Program-made: the position numbers and the translations under genes
NCBI GenBank assembly: GCA_963576725.1
Contig: OY755251.1
Location: 36,710,862 to 36,774,861, forward strand
Direction of reading: 5' to 3'
DNA from: Azorinus chamasolen
Lineage: Eukaryota; Mollusca; Bivalvia; Cardiida; Solecurtidae
DNA: 64,000 bases
Notes under the pieces: generated by a model
What the model saw: only the letters and a program-made list of their open reading frames with translations
Told to the model about the DNA's origin: nothing
The model's database searches: none
Part shown: positions 21,071-30,722 of the stretch, piece by piece
Numbering within the stretch: position 1 is the stretch's first letter
Layout: each line of letters opens with the position of its first letter

Positions 21071-21250
21071 AACCCAGGTGCACAACAACTCATGCTGGTG
21101 AACATTCCTGTGAAATTTGGTGGCTCTAACCTTGCTGGTTTCAGAGATACGCGCGACACAAGCTTGTGACTGACAGACAGACGGACAGGACAGGCGGAGA
21201 CAGACAACTCTGGCAAAGACAATATGTTTCCCCATAAATGGGTGAAACCT
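21071..21250 (+). repeat. Dispersed repeat tail with (GACA/GACGGACA) tract
   Basis: GCTGGTTTCAGAGATACGCG is followed by GACTGACAGACAGACGGACA and a terminal CATAAATGGGTG. Similar GACAGACAG tails occur at 37280 and 26090. Confidence 0.5.
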
Positions 21251-21262
21251 AATGAAAATACA

Positions 21263-21440
21263 GTAAAACTCCGATAGTTCGAACAATTAAAACAAGTATC
21301 ACCATGGGTCTGTTAGAGGTGATAGTTTAATGCAGGGTGGAAGTCATGCACAAAGCTCCTCTAAGAGCTTTCTGCTTGACTTTCACCCTGCATTAAGCAG
21401 TCAAATGCCTAAAAGGTTCTCGATTCTTCACTACTAGAAC
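21263..21440 (+). mobile_element. Family F MITE, diverged
   Basis: ACAGTAAAACTCCGATAGTTC, core TTTAATGCAGGGTGGAAGTC and CCTGCATTAAGCAGTC. The right end is decayed. Confidence 0.65.
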
Positions 21441-21779
21441 TAGGACTTGCTGTAGACGATCGAAATATTATTCCATGATGTTTTGCAAAAATAAGTATTT
21501 CATAGTTGTTATGCACTGATGAAGATGTAAATCGAAACATGTATGCAGTAAAATAAAACGTGTTGGTTGTTAATTTACCCTAAACATGTATGATGTTTTG
21601 CAAACATTCTAGATCCGGATCAGATATAGCTATAGGCCAATGGTTTAAAAAATGACTGTATTGATGCACACAATTATAAAATAACAAGGTAATACCGGTC
21701 TTAGGCGACCTTTAATCATGTACCTGATGAATATCCATGTAAGAAATAATGAATGTACAATGTAGTAACTATCTGAATT

Positions 21780-22052
21780 GTGCTACATTGTGAACAAGGG
21801 TATTATTGACAATGTTACCATTGTGAACAAGGGTATTATTGACTATGTTACCATTGTGAACAAGGGTATTATTGACTATGTTACCATTGTGAACAAGGGT
21901 ATTATTGACTATGTTACCATTGTGAACAAGGGTATTATTGACTATGTTAGCATTGTGAACAAGGGTATTATTGACTATGTTAGCATTGTGAACAAGGGTA
22001 TTATTGACTATGTTAGCATTGTGAACAAGGGTAATATTGACTATGTTAGCAT
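21780..22052. repeat. 33-bp minisatellite
   Basis: About eight copies of ACCATTGTGAACAAGGG plus TATTATTGACTATGTT, nearly identical. The open frame (VNKGIIDYVTI repeats) follows from the period being a multiple of three. Confidence 0.95.
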
Positions 22053-22068
22053 TGTAGAATCAGATATA

Positions 22069-22343
22069 CAGTTGAACTTCGATATCTCGAACTTCGAGCA
22101 ACCACACATATTAACGAGATAACCGAAGATCGAGTTATCCGATTTCTTATCTGCTTAATGCAGGTCTAAAGGAGCTTTCAGCATTACTTTAGGCATGTAT
22201 TAAGCTGTAACATCTGTTTCTAGATATGCGTAGTAATACATTTTAGAGCAATTCTATATTGTAAGTTTTGGAAGGACTGAACTTTTAGTTCGAGTTATCC
22301 CGAAGTTCGAGTTATCCGAGTTCGATATATCGAAGTTCAACTG
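22069..22343. mobile_element. Family F2 pogo-like MITE, complete
   Basis: CAGTTGAACTTCGATATCTC and the inverted ATATCGAAGTTCAACTG are flanked by TATA. The internal core TGCTTAATGCAGGTCTAAAG is F-like. It sits inside the B body. Confidence 0.85.
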
Positions 22344-22462
22344 TATATCATTTCATAAGCAAACAGAGCAGACCCTGAACAAACGGCTAATACAATAACC
22401 GTCTGATCTGGGTCTACTCTGTTTGCAAATGCATTAAAAGGCGTACAGGATTAAATGCATAA

Positions 22463-22835
22463 TTTTAGGTGTTTAAAACTGGTGGTTGTTTAATGCATGA
22501 CAAACGTAATGCAGAAAACTCAAAAAGGGTTTTCTACATTACTTTGCTCTGCTTTAACCCTTTCCTCCATAACTACACCTTTATACGCTGCTGTAAACCA
22601 TTGTGATAAATAGAGCATTTGCTCCTAAGGAGCAAATGCTCTATTTATCACATTGGTTTCAGAACTACAAATTCTAAAAAAAAATCCTTTTCTCTAGTTA
22701 ATGCTCCTTTTCGGTAGTTTATTCAAAGAGGTTGGGTCTAAAAATAGCCTATGAGGGAATGGGTTAAGCAAATCCCTGCATTTTACAGACACACGTTTAC
22801 TCGTAAAGGGATCGTTGTAGACAGATTTTACTGTA
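22463..22835. mobile_element. Family F MITE split by an A element
   Basis: The F left core (TTTAATGCATGACAAACG) stops at TTAA (22554). F resumes after 22767 and ends GACAGATTTTACTG at about 22835. Confidence 0.65.
22554..22767 (+). mobile_element. Family A TTAA MITE, complete, nested in F
   Basis: TTAACCCTTTCCTCCATAAC to CCTATGAGGGAATGGGTTAA, with both TTAA copies intact and F sequence directly outside. Hairpin at about 22597-22660. Confidence 0.9.
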
Positions 22836-22875
22836 TTAGGTTTTAGATGCCCGTGATTAATCAGTATATGGTTGA

Positions 22876-23125
22876 TTAACCTTCTCCCTCATACAAACGC
22901 ATTTTCATGCCTTTGCAAACAGAGTAGATACAGATCAGACGGCTCCTGTAGGAGCCCTCTGATCAGGGTCTGCTCTGTTTGCTTATGAAATTGTAACAGA
23001 TTTGACTCTACATTTTCTACCAACACCAACAAACCTGTGTACATATGACATTATAAAATATCCGCTGAAAATATTCATGACGTCATTATTTCTGATATTA
23101 ATATTCAACAAGGAAAGTGTTCATA
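22876..23125 (+). mobile_element. Family B TTAA MITE
   Basis: TTAACCTTCTCCCTCATAC, hairpin TTTGCAAACAGAGTAG ... CAGACGGCTCCTGTAGGAG ... CTGCTCTGTTTGC, and body to CAACAAGGAAAGTG. It lies about 90 bp beyond the 3' end of the glycosyltransferase coding exon. Confidence 0.75.
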
Positions 23126-23212
23126 CTGGGTTACCGTGATGACGCTTTGCAGGGTTATTGCTAAGTGAGGACATATGGAAATATCAAGAAGCATCACTTC
23201 TCACAAAACCTT

Positions 23213-24493
23213 TTATTCATGCCCGATGCCATTCACACTGCCGTTTCCTTCGTAAAATTTAACATGTGGTACAAGTTTTCGTATATCTTTTGAGAATAAA
23301 TAAAGATAAATTTCAAGATAGTTGTAAAAATGCCACCACGCGTAGGTCCTGTAGAACTTGTGCTCAATAAATGCATACTTGTTGTGCTTCCTAACCATTC
23401 CTCGCTTCTTCATGTTCACGCACCCGCGCTTCTCCAACAGGTCGAGTTTAGAGAAGTCCTGACAAGATTGATAAAACCACCATATTCCAGTTTCATCTAA
23501 CATGTTACAAAAATACTGAGAGTTCGGTATATATACGGCGTTGGGGTCGTCCTCTGGTATCTTTCCCTTGTAGAAGTATGGGGAATTGCTCATGGAATTC
23601 GATTCTAGCTTCTTGTTATCCGATGGTTCCCGTCCTAAGTTGTTATACTGCATGTACATGGTGGTGATAAAAGCCGGGCCCGTGGCGTCCAATACTTTAA
23701 ACATGTGCTCAAAACGAGGTAAATTCTCCAGGATATGTTTTAAAAACGGATGTTTTGGTTTACAAATCATAATTGCATTATTTATCAAATAAGGGACAAA
23801 TGCCCTTAAGGTGGCGTGTTCAAACGGTTCCGTGGGAAATATGCATGTATATTTAGTGATAGCTTTATCAAGAGATCGATATGTCATAGTGTCAAGGTCG
23901 GCATAAACCCCGCCCATTTCGTATAAAACCACGTATCGAATGAAATCTGCGCGTCTAATACCCTCATGATATCCATCGAATGTTTCGAGAAGTTCCGGGT
24001 GTGTATCTTCAACGAACTTCCGCGATGTCTCGTCAGTCCATAGATAGTAAGTCCATTCTGGATTGTTAGAAACTAATGACAAAATGTTTTCATGGAATGA
24101 CGGTGGAATGTTCGTATACTGGAATGTTTGGTGAATAATCCTGGGAATTTTAGGAACATTTGTCTCCCCTTGTGGAAACTCTTCAGTCACAAGAGGTTCA
24201 AACGGTTCATAATCATCGAGATTCACGTCTTTTGGAATAGAAATTTCTTTCCCTGGAGTGATCCAGTACAGTAAAAGTAACAGCAAAGTCAATATTCCGA
24301 AAAATATTTGAATACGTCGTCGACGAAAGGAAGCTCCTGTAGATCCGGTCCTGCTTAAGTTCGTTCTAGTAAAAATTCTGAAGAAAGACGCCACAGCTTG
24401 TAGGAGGAGAATCGCTAAGGAACCACAGCTGGTACACAGTCGTAGTATGTGACGCTGCATTATAGCCACAGATCGGAACAAGAAATGTTTCAT
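23213..24493 (-). CDS. DXD-type glycosyltransferase, type II membrane protein
   Basis: A single uninterrupted 426-codon frame. A hydrophobic segment at about residues 62-78 (FFGILTLLLLLLYW), preceded by a basic RRRRIQ, predicts a signal anchor with a luminal catalytic domain. From about residue 113, PKIPRIIHQTF starts the Gly_transf_sug domain (Pfam PF04488 type). RRADFIRY (about 179-186) and GGVYADLDT (about 193-201) form the nucleotide-sugar and metal site with its DXD motif. Family members transfer a hexose in the Golgi; OCH1 and SUR1-type mannosyltransferases are the known relatives, but the substrate here cannot be read from sequence. One NGS sequon lies near the C terminus. The ATG is one base after TATTTTTTCAG, a strong 3' splice site, so an untranslated 5' exon probably lies upstream. 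An AATAAA overlaps the stop codon. Confidence 0.88.
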   Translation of the reverse strand: MKHFLFRSVAIMQRHILRLCTSCGSLAILLLQAVASFFRIFTRTNLSRTGSTGASFRRRRIQIFFGILTLLLLLLYWITPGKEISIPKDVNLDDYEPFEPLVTEEFPQGETNVPKIPRIIHQTFQYTNIPPSFHENILSLVSNNPEWTYYLWTDETSRKFVEDTHPELLETFDGYHEGIRRADFIRYVVLYEMGGVYADLDTMTYRSLDKAITKYTCIFPTEPFEHATLRAFVPYLINNAIMICKPKHPFLKHILENLPRFEHMFKVLDATGPAFITTMYMQYNNLGREPSDNKKLESNSMSNSPYFYKGKIPEDDPNAVYIPNSQYFCNMLDETGIWWFYQSCQDFSKLDLLEKRGCVNMKKRGMVRKHNKYAFIEHKFYRTYAWWHFYNYLEIYLYLFSKDIRKLVPHVKFYEGNGSVNGIGHE

Positions 24494-24561
24494 TCTGAAA
24501 AAATAGAATAAAAACTAAGCATACGTTACAAGTAATGAAAATTACTTAAAATAGTATTATA

Positions 24562-24752
24562 CTGCGGTCCAGATAAGATGCATAAATTAAAACATTTTAA
24601 GAATAACTTTATTTCTCCACCGATGCCTATGTTGTGACTACTCCTTAGAATCGTCTCGAAGAAACGATTCTAAAGAGTCGTCACAACATAGGGTTTAGTG
24701 GACAAATGGCGATTTTAGTATTTGCGTGTTCGCCTTTATCTGTAGCCCTCCA
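24562..24752 (-). mobile_element. Family C hairpin MITE
   Basis: GGTCCAGATAAGATGC, TTTCTCCACCGATGCC, the GAATCGTCTCGAAGAAACGATTC stem, then CGCCTTTATCTGTAGCC. It sits upstream of the glycosyltransferase exon. Confidence 0.8.
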
Positions 24753-24759
24753 GTATAGT

Positions 24760-24900
24760 AGCAACTGTTAACTATTTACCCCATTAATATTCATGTTAGA
24801 AATAGATCTAATATCATTATGAATATTCATTTGCTGAATATTAATAATGGTATATAAAACACTGGATTATGTGTCAATGACAGAAACTGTAGAAAACTAG
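24760..24900 (-). mobile_element. Family B arm fragment
   Basis: GTTAACTATTTACCCCATTA, ATATTCATGTTAGAAATAG and GACAGAAACTGTAG match the long arm of B. The core is absent. Confidence 0.5.
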
Positions 24901-25084
24901 AACTGTAAGCCAAAGGCTAACGAATAACCCCCACCTGGCTACTTGTAAGAACACCTAACATGAATCGGAATATATGTACATACAGAAACATGGACAGATT
25001 TAACAATACGTTTAAAATCTGAAAAAAGAATGTTTAATATTTTGAGCGCATGCCTACCGTAAGTCTCAACTTTAAGTATGGCAT

Positions 25085-26060
25085 TTCAAAATCATTATTA
25101 TTATTATTCTCATATTCTAAGTAAAAAAGGGGAGATAACTCCTGAATTAGTGGTCTGACCATAATGGAAATATGCGGTGCACAGGTTTATATGGTCATAA
25201 AGCTGTATATGAACTTTCAACAAAACTGAAGCAAAACTGTAGAAGAAAAAGGCTGGACAAGCATATTTTTCTCATATTCAAAGTAAAAAAGGGGAGATAA
25301 CTCCTAAATTAGTGGTCTGGCCATAATGAAAATATGCGATGCACAGGTTTATATGGTCATAAAGCTGTATATAAACTTTCAACAAAATTGAAGCAAAACT
25401 GTATATGAAGAAGGCTGGACAAGCATATTTTTCTCATATTCTAAGTACAAAAGGGGAGATAACTCCTAAATTAGTGGTCTGGCCATAATGGAAATATGCG
25501 GTACACAGTTTTATATGGTCATAAAGCTATACATAAACTTTCAACAAAATTGAAGCAAAACTGTAGAAGAAGAAGGCTGGACAAGCATATTGTTTTATAT
25601 TCTAAGTAAAAAAGGGGAGATAACTCCTGAATTAGTGGTCTGACCATAATGGAAATATGCGATGCACAGGTTTATATGGTCATAAAGCTATATATAAACT
25701 TTCAACAAAATTGAAGCAAAACTGTAGAAGAAATAGGCTGGACAAGCATATTTTTCTCCTATTCTAAGTTAAAAAAAAAAGGGAGATAACTCCTGAATTA
25801 GTGGTCTGACCATAATGGAAATACATGTATGCGATGCACAGGTTTATATGGTCATAAAGCTGTATGTAAACTTTCAACAAAATTGAAGCAAAACTGTAGA
25901 AGAAAAAGGCTGGACAAGCATATTTTTCTCATATTCTAAGTAAAAAGGGGAGATAACTCCTGAATTAGTTTAATGACCATAATGGAAATATGCGGTGCAC
26001 AGGTTTATATGGTCATAAAGCTGTATATAAACTTTCACCAAAATTGAAGCAAAACTGAAG
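25085..26060 (+). repeat. 161-bp tandem array, 6 copies (pearl-like element I)
   Basis: GGGGAGATAACTCC recurs near 25130, 25291, 25453, 25614, 25780 and 25947. Monomers contain GGTTTATATGGTCATAAAGC and GGCTGGACAAGCATATTTTT. The array runs directly into the tail at 26060-26195. Confidence 0.9.
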
Positions 26061-26195
26061 AAGAAGAAGGCCGGACAAAATTGTGTCCACGGACGGACAG
26101 ACGGGCAGACAGACGGACGGACAGACGGACGGACGGACATACGGACAACCTGATTCCAGTATACCCCCAACTTCGTTGTGGGGGGGTATAATGAT
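26060..26195 (+). mobile_element. Tail of element I: ACGG microsatellite and terminal hairpin
   Basis: GACGGACGGACAGACGG repeats are followed by CCTGATTCCAGTATACCCCC, AACTTCGTTG and GGGGGGGTATAATG. The C-run and G-run form a terminal hairpin. Tandem core plus ACGG tract plus conserved hairpin tail is the plan of the bivalve pearl/CvA elements. Confidence 0.65.
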
Positions 26196-26209
26196 CTACA
26201 TGTATATAA

Positions 26210-26482
26210 GTATATACGCAAACAGAGCAGACCATATGCCTTCTCTGTTAGTCAATGTGCTTAAATGCGTTACAATGGGGTAAATGTTTACCCCTTACAA
26301 CGCTGAATTTTCAAATGGACTATTCCAGCTTTCAAACAAGTCAAACGTATGGTGAATATTTAGGATTTTTTTAAGAAGAAACGTATTACATGACAAACAC
26401 TGAAGACCCTGGTGAGAGGGCCCTCTAGGATCCCTCTTATCTGGGTATACACTGTTTGCAAAGGGCGTTAGTGGTTAGTACC
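26210..26482 (-). mobile_element. B core fragment and intact B2 copy
   Basis: CGCAAACAGAGCAGACC at 26219 is a broken core. At 26290-26480 CGCTGAATTTTCAAATGG, ACATGACAAACACTGAAG, GAGAGGGCCCTCTAGG and ACACTGTTTGCAAAGG form the uninterrupted version of the 14005-14495 copy. Confidence 0.6.
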
Positions 26483-26492
26483 CCACAGTGTT

Positions 26493-27170
26493 AAAGTACA
26501 AATATGAGTCATGCAGGAAACACCACAGCCGCCCGAACAGCAACACAAGAAAACACAGCAAATGTACATAACTAGCAAAACACATAAAGAGACGCACAAA
26601 TACAAAACAAACAAACAATAGGGGGAAGATGGATGTACCGCATTGGAACGGTCAGTGACAAAAGTCAGTGGGGGTTATACCGGTTTAGGGGCGCCTAACC
26701 TCACACTTATTCCATCTCCACCCTAAAAGACAAACAGTGTAAATAAACGTACCCCCACCGACTAATCTACAACAACCGCGATGGCAATTACAGTGGTAAA
26801 GTGCATGTAAAACGAAAACATTTAAGTGAAACAAACTGTATCCACCTATCGCTAGTGTACGTACTCAATGATTGAACTGCAAACAGATTAACTGTAGAAA
26901 AGTAATAAAGGGTACGACAAAAACGAAATAATACAGACATCGACGTCCTCCTTCCGTTTCCGGATTTAAGACGTCGTTTTCATAGAGTACTAAACCTTTC
27001 TTGTCGGCGTACATGCAAAGAGGTCAGCGTGATTTCCAACTGTAAAAGGGTTGACAACCAGACAGGCAGTGTGTTGTAGTACTTTAGGATCATATCCCTT
27101 TTTAAATGAATTTTTTAATATATTTGATGAACAAAGTGAGAAAATGGGTATGTCCAATAATCTTACGAAT
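26493..27170 (-). repeat. H repeat, minus orientation
   Basis: This is the inverted counterpart of 11722-12379: ATGAGTCATGCAGGAAACACC, CCGACTAATCTACAACAACC, CGGATTTAAGACGTCG and TGTAAAAGGGTTGACAACC, in matching order. Confidence 0.75.
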
Positions 27171-27780
27171 GTTTAACTCCTAACAATGACCAATTCTAAA
27201 AGTAACATCCCATTCCGTATGCTTCCATTTCGTCTACACTCTTCCCATTTCGTCCATACATTCTTCAAAACACGATTCGAACAAACATTTGTTAAAACAA
27301 CATATCGCAAATAATATAAATAATCAAAATGAAATGTTGTCAACCTTTTCCATCAAGGTCTACTCTGTTTGCTTATGTATTTGTATAGGTCTAATTATGC
27401 AGTTTCTGTCATGGGCAAAACATCCTGCATCCATCATTCGCCAAATATAACAAATGAGCTAATAAATATTCATGATGTCATTATGTCATACATAAATACA
27501 TGTATTAAAGAGCGGAACGGTTAATTACAGCTATGTATCTAATCATATAGCTGCCGATAACAGAGGGGCATAGTTTAATGCGATTCTGACAATGTAGCTA
27601 GTTTTCAGAATCCTATTCTATGTAGAATTATGTCAGATTAAATATAATTTTACAATATTTCATTATCGTGTCTTTGTTTTTTATTTGTTTTGAGCTTTTC
27701 GCACAACTTCCTTGGTTTGAAGCTTGGAAGAGGTTGTGGCGAAAAACAATACAAATATGTTTATGGAAATAATTATTTAA
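27171..27780. other. Mostly unassigned, with B arm fragment
   Basis: A B right arm (GGTCTACTCTGTTTGCTTATG ... ATGATGTCATTATGTC) lies at about 27355-27490. The rest shows nothing I recognise. Confidence 0.4.
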
Positions 27781-27830
27781 CTCTTTTGGCGCCAAATTTA
27801 AAAGTGTCGTCTGCAATAATAATTTCATAT
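27779..27830 (+). mobile_element. Family D left end
   Basis: TAACTCTTTTGGCGCCAAAT and GTGTCGTCTGCAAT. The rest of D is missing; the retroelement fragment follows directly. Confidence 0.5.
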
Positions 27831-28140
27831 TAAATATAATTCTAAACTAAATAATAAAGGCATATTAGTAAAACATTTCTTTTTAAAAACATGTATGCTT
27901 GGGCTAAAATAATACAGAAAACAGTGAAATGTCACATTCAGAGAAACAAAATTATTCCTTCCTAACATTTCAGAAAAATATGAATTCCGTTTGGTGTTAT
28001 TGTTGACATTTGTATTCATGTCTCCCATAACAAGAACAAACCCGTTCTGGCTGTAACTAAAGATCAAGAATTCTATCGTATCTACACATCTCCTGAATAA
28101 ATCTGTCCCATGATTTGTACATGGCATATAAACTTGAAAT
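27830..28140 (-). pseudogene. Endonuclease-like (EEP) fragment, probably of a LINE
   Basis: The minus-strand frame reads FQVYMPCTNHGTDLF, then YSQNGFVLVMGDMNTN. Y-x-P at the start of a strand followed about 35 residues later by V-x-M-G-D-M/F-N is the spacing of the apurinic-endonuclease-like domain of non-LTR retrotransposons. The frame then decays (poly-Asn and hydrophobic residues), and no reverse transcriptase follows. A host exonuclease/endonuclease/phosphatase gene is possible but no neighbouring exons support it. Confidence 0.5.
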
Positions 28141-28159
28141 AAACAGAAACTAGTTCAAG

Positions 28160-28590
28160 GGTTAATTTGAAACATCTAAATACACAACACCCCGATCCGT
28201 GCAACCAGAAACCGTGATGTTAGCACATCGTGCATATCCTGATCGAGCAACATCACACAGGTCACGTGATCTGGATCCATACCCACTACTAAGCCAACCT
28301 GCATACATTGCAGCAAAATACACCAAGTGATAAATTACATTTCGGTATATGTCATTTTTATTTCTGAAATCAACATCTATGCCGTGGACATACAGTGTGG
28401 GTCCTGCTCGAGCAGTTTCACACGGGTTACGTGATCTGGATCCAAGCGGACTAGCAAACAAGCCTGCATGATATATTGCAAAACATATTTAATAAATTAT
28501 ATCTAAGTACATAACACCTTGATTTGTGCAGTCAGAGACTATGGCGTGAGTACACTGTGAAGATCCTGAGGCCAAAGTATCAATAAACAT
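28160..28590 (-). pseudogene. Three degenerate copies of an unrecognised cysteine-containing exon
   Basis: On the minus strand the most complete copy (28166-28310) follows an acceptor-like AATGTATGCAG and reads GYGSRSRDLCDVARSGYARC, then a segment with CTDRGVVYLD, then a stop. A second copy (about 28388-28470), after ATATCATGCAG, reads PLGSRSRNPCETARAGP and then diverges. A third (about 28503-28580) keeps only SQCTHAIVSDCTNQGVMYLD. The spacing and preceding AG acceptors suggest tandemly duplicated exons. I do not recognise the family; a secreted cysteine-rich repeat protein is possible. No open frame joins them to other exons here. Confidence 0.45.
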
Positions 28591-28596
28591 GAATGT

Positions 28597-28829
28597 CTTA
28601 AAACTCTTTACTTCATGAATATTCATGTAATTGCATCATGCATATGAATTAGCTGTATTTTCATTACCGGTATAACATGTGAATACAGAAAATTTTAACC
28701 AAGAGAGAAAGTGTAGAATCAGATCTATACTATGCTATAAGCGATCTGAGCAGACACTGGTCAGACGGCTCCTATAGGAGCCGTATGATCTGGGTCTACT
28801 CTGTTTGCAAAGGCGTTGATAAGGGTTAA
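28597..28829 (-). mobile_element. Family B TTAA MITE, reverse orientation
   Basis: CTCTTTACTTCATGAATATTC, GTGTAGAATCAGATC, core GGTCAGACGGCTCC with its complement, CTACTCTGTTTGCAAAGG, and GATAAGGGTTAA. Confidence 0.8.
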
Positions 28830-28937
28830 AATATAAGCTAATAAATATTCATTATGTCATAATTTCTCACATGAATAGTCATGTCTGTAGAGAGGTCTAC
28901 CGTCCTGAAGATAAAACACTAAATCCATTGGAAATCA

Positions 28938-29053
28938 GGCCCCAAGGTTATAGAACATTTTGCTCGAGTCCGATATCATTCTCAAGCATCTGATACATGT
29001 ACTTGAGAATGGTCTTAGACTCACACTCAGAAGTTGTATAACCTTGGACCCTG
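28938..29053. mobile_element. Small foldback J, second copy
   Basis: GGCCCCAAGGTTATAGAAC and the inverted AGTTGTATAACCTTGGACCC, with CTCAAGCATCTGATACATG, ACTTGAGAATG between. Compare 4380-4450. Confidence 0.65.
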
Positions 29054-29366
29054 CAATGCGATGCTGCTCGTGACTTTTAACGTTATAAAGCCCTATTTCT
29101 TATTCGAAATAAAGCTCCGTTTTAGCACAAACTATTATTATATATAAACACAATTCCGTGTAAACTTCAGAAAACTGTTCTTTACTTCAAAATGTTCGTC
29201 TGTCGAATTTATTTATTTACATGTATTTATTTATTTATTTTGCATAATAACAAAATTGGATTTCGAAGAATATTTTTTAAAAGTTTCTTGGTTATTGTTT
29301 CGTAAATTCAAAACGAAAGTATAAGTCTAGAGCTTTGAAAACATGATCAATTTACATGAGTCGCTT

Positions 29367-30248
29367 ATGGAACGCCATTCTGCCATGCTAATTGCTAAAT
29401 ACAAAATGCGTTTTGCTAATTGTGTAAATTGCTAGGGAATGTTCCAAATAATATGGAACGCCATTCTGCCATGCTATTTGCTAAATGTTAAATGCGAAAT
29501 GCTAAATGCAAAATGCGAAATGTTTTTTGCCAGTTGTAGAAATTGCTAGGGAAAGAACCGGAATGTTCCAAATGATATAGATGTAAATGACAAATGCGAA
29601 ATGCAAAATGCTTATTGCTAAATGCATGTTTGCACTACTAGCATTGAACAGCGGCAGTTTTAACTTAGTAGTGCAATAAACAAAAAGCTTTAATGTAAAT
29701 AAACATGCATTTAGCAAATGTACAGCCTCTTAAAAATGGCGCTGTTCAATGCCAGTAGTGCAACCATGCATTTAGCAATAAACATTTCGCACTTCGCATT
29801 TGTCATTTACATCCATCATTTGGAATATTCCCTTGCAATTTACACAATTGGCAAAAAGCATTTCGCATTTTGTATTTAGCAATAAGCATGGCAGAATGGC
29901 GTTCCATAAAATAAAGATGTAAATGACAAATGCGAAGTGCGAAATGCTTATTGCTAAATGCATGTTTGCACTACTGGCACTGAACAGCGCGATTTTTAAA
30001 GTGACTGTACATTTGCTAAATGCATATTTATTTACATTAAAGCTTATTGCTTATTGCATAACTAAATCAAAAATGTCGCTGTTCAATGCTAGTAGTGCAA
30101 ACATGCATTTCGCATTTGTCATTTACATCTATCATTTGGAATATTCCGGTTCTTTCCCTAGCAATTTCCACAATTGGCAAAAAGCATTTCGCATTTAGCA
30201 TTTCGTATTTAGCATTTAGCAAATAGCATGGCAGAATGGCGTTCCATA
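29367..30248. mobile_element. Foldback composed of four inverted end blocks
   Basis: TATGGAACGCCATTCTGCC occurs forward at 29367 and 29452 and inverted at about 29886-29908 and 30226-30248. Between them, AAATGCGAAATGC-type words fill arms that are complementary across the element. A GCACTACTAGCATTGAACAG segment recurs in both senses. Confidence 0.8.
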
Positions 30249-30249
30249 G

Positions 30250-30615
30250 CTGTCGGATACCGGTATATCAGGGTTTCCGAGTTTTACCGAGGGTAGCAGA
30301 GATGCAATACGAACTGATACGAACTTACACGAATAGTTTCCGAAATACGTGTACATGTATAATCATCGGTCATATAACTTTACATGGAACTGGTTACGTG
30401 TACATGTATTTATAAAATATTCATTGTTTAATTACAAGTAAAAGATTTGATCCGCTTGGTATTTGTCAAAATGGCAGATTCAAGTTGCCATGGTAGTCAA
30501 CAAAACAGCGAGCAGGCGATGTATACATTTGATGATAGCTCGAGTTTCTACTAAACAAACATTTACTTCCATATAGACATTTATGAACTTGAAATCGAAG
30601 TCCAAACAAACATTA
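30250..30615. other. Unassigned DNA
   Basis: No gene or repeat is recognised. Confidence 0.4.
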
Positions 30616-30722
30616 TATCTTTCGCTGCCAAATTTTGTCGTCTGCTACAATTTTCAATTTTTATTTTTCTTCATTTTCGTTTCAAGAAAAAGTAACAGTA
30701 ACAAACAGTTTTGATCCAATAT
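30616..30722 (-). mobile_element. Family E arm running into a minisatellite
   Basis: TCTTTCGCTGCCAAATTTTG, GTCGTCTGCTACAATTTTC and AGTAACAAACAGTTTTGATCC are the E right arm and half core in reverse orientation. The 32-bp array begins where the second arm should start. Confidence 0.65.

Larger units (their letters stand above)
21712..22454 (-). mobile_element. Family B MITE hosting a minisatellite and a nested F2
   Basis: The left part (TTAATCATGTACCTGATGAA, CATGTAAGAAATAATG) and the right part (CATTTCATAAGCAAACAGAG ... CTGTTTGCAAATGC ... GGATTAA) are one B copy in reverse orientation. It is expanded by a 33-bp tandem repeat and by the F2 element. Confidence 0.65.

Noticed and set aside
21778..22122. 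A 114-codon frame of VNKGIIDYVTI repeats as a repeat protein
   Set aside because: It is the 33-bp minisatellite in frame, followed directly by a transposon terminus, with no promoter or splice context.
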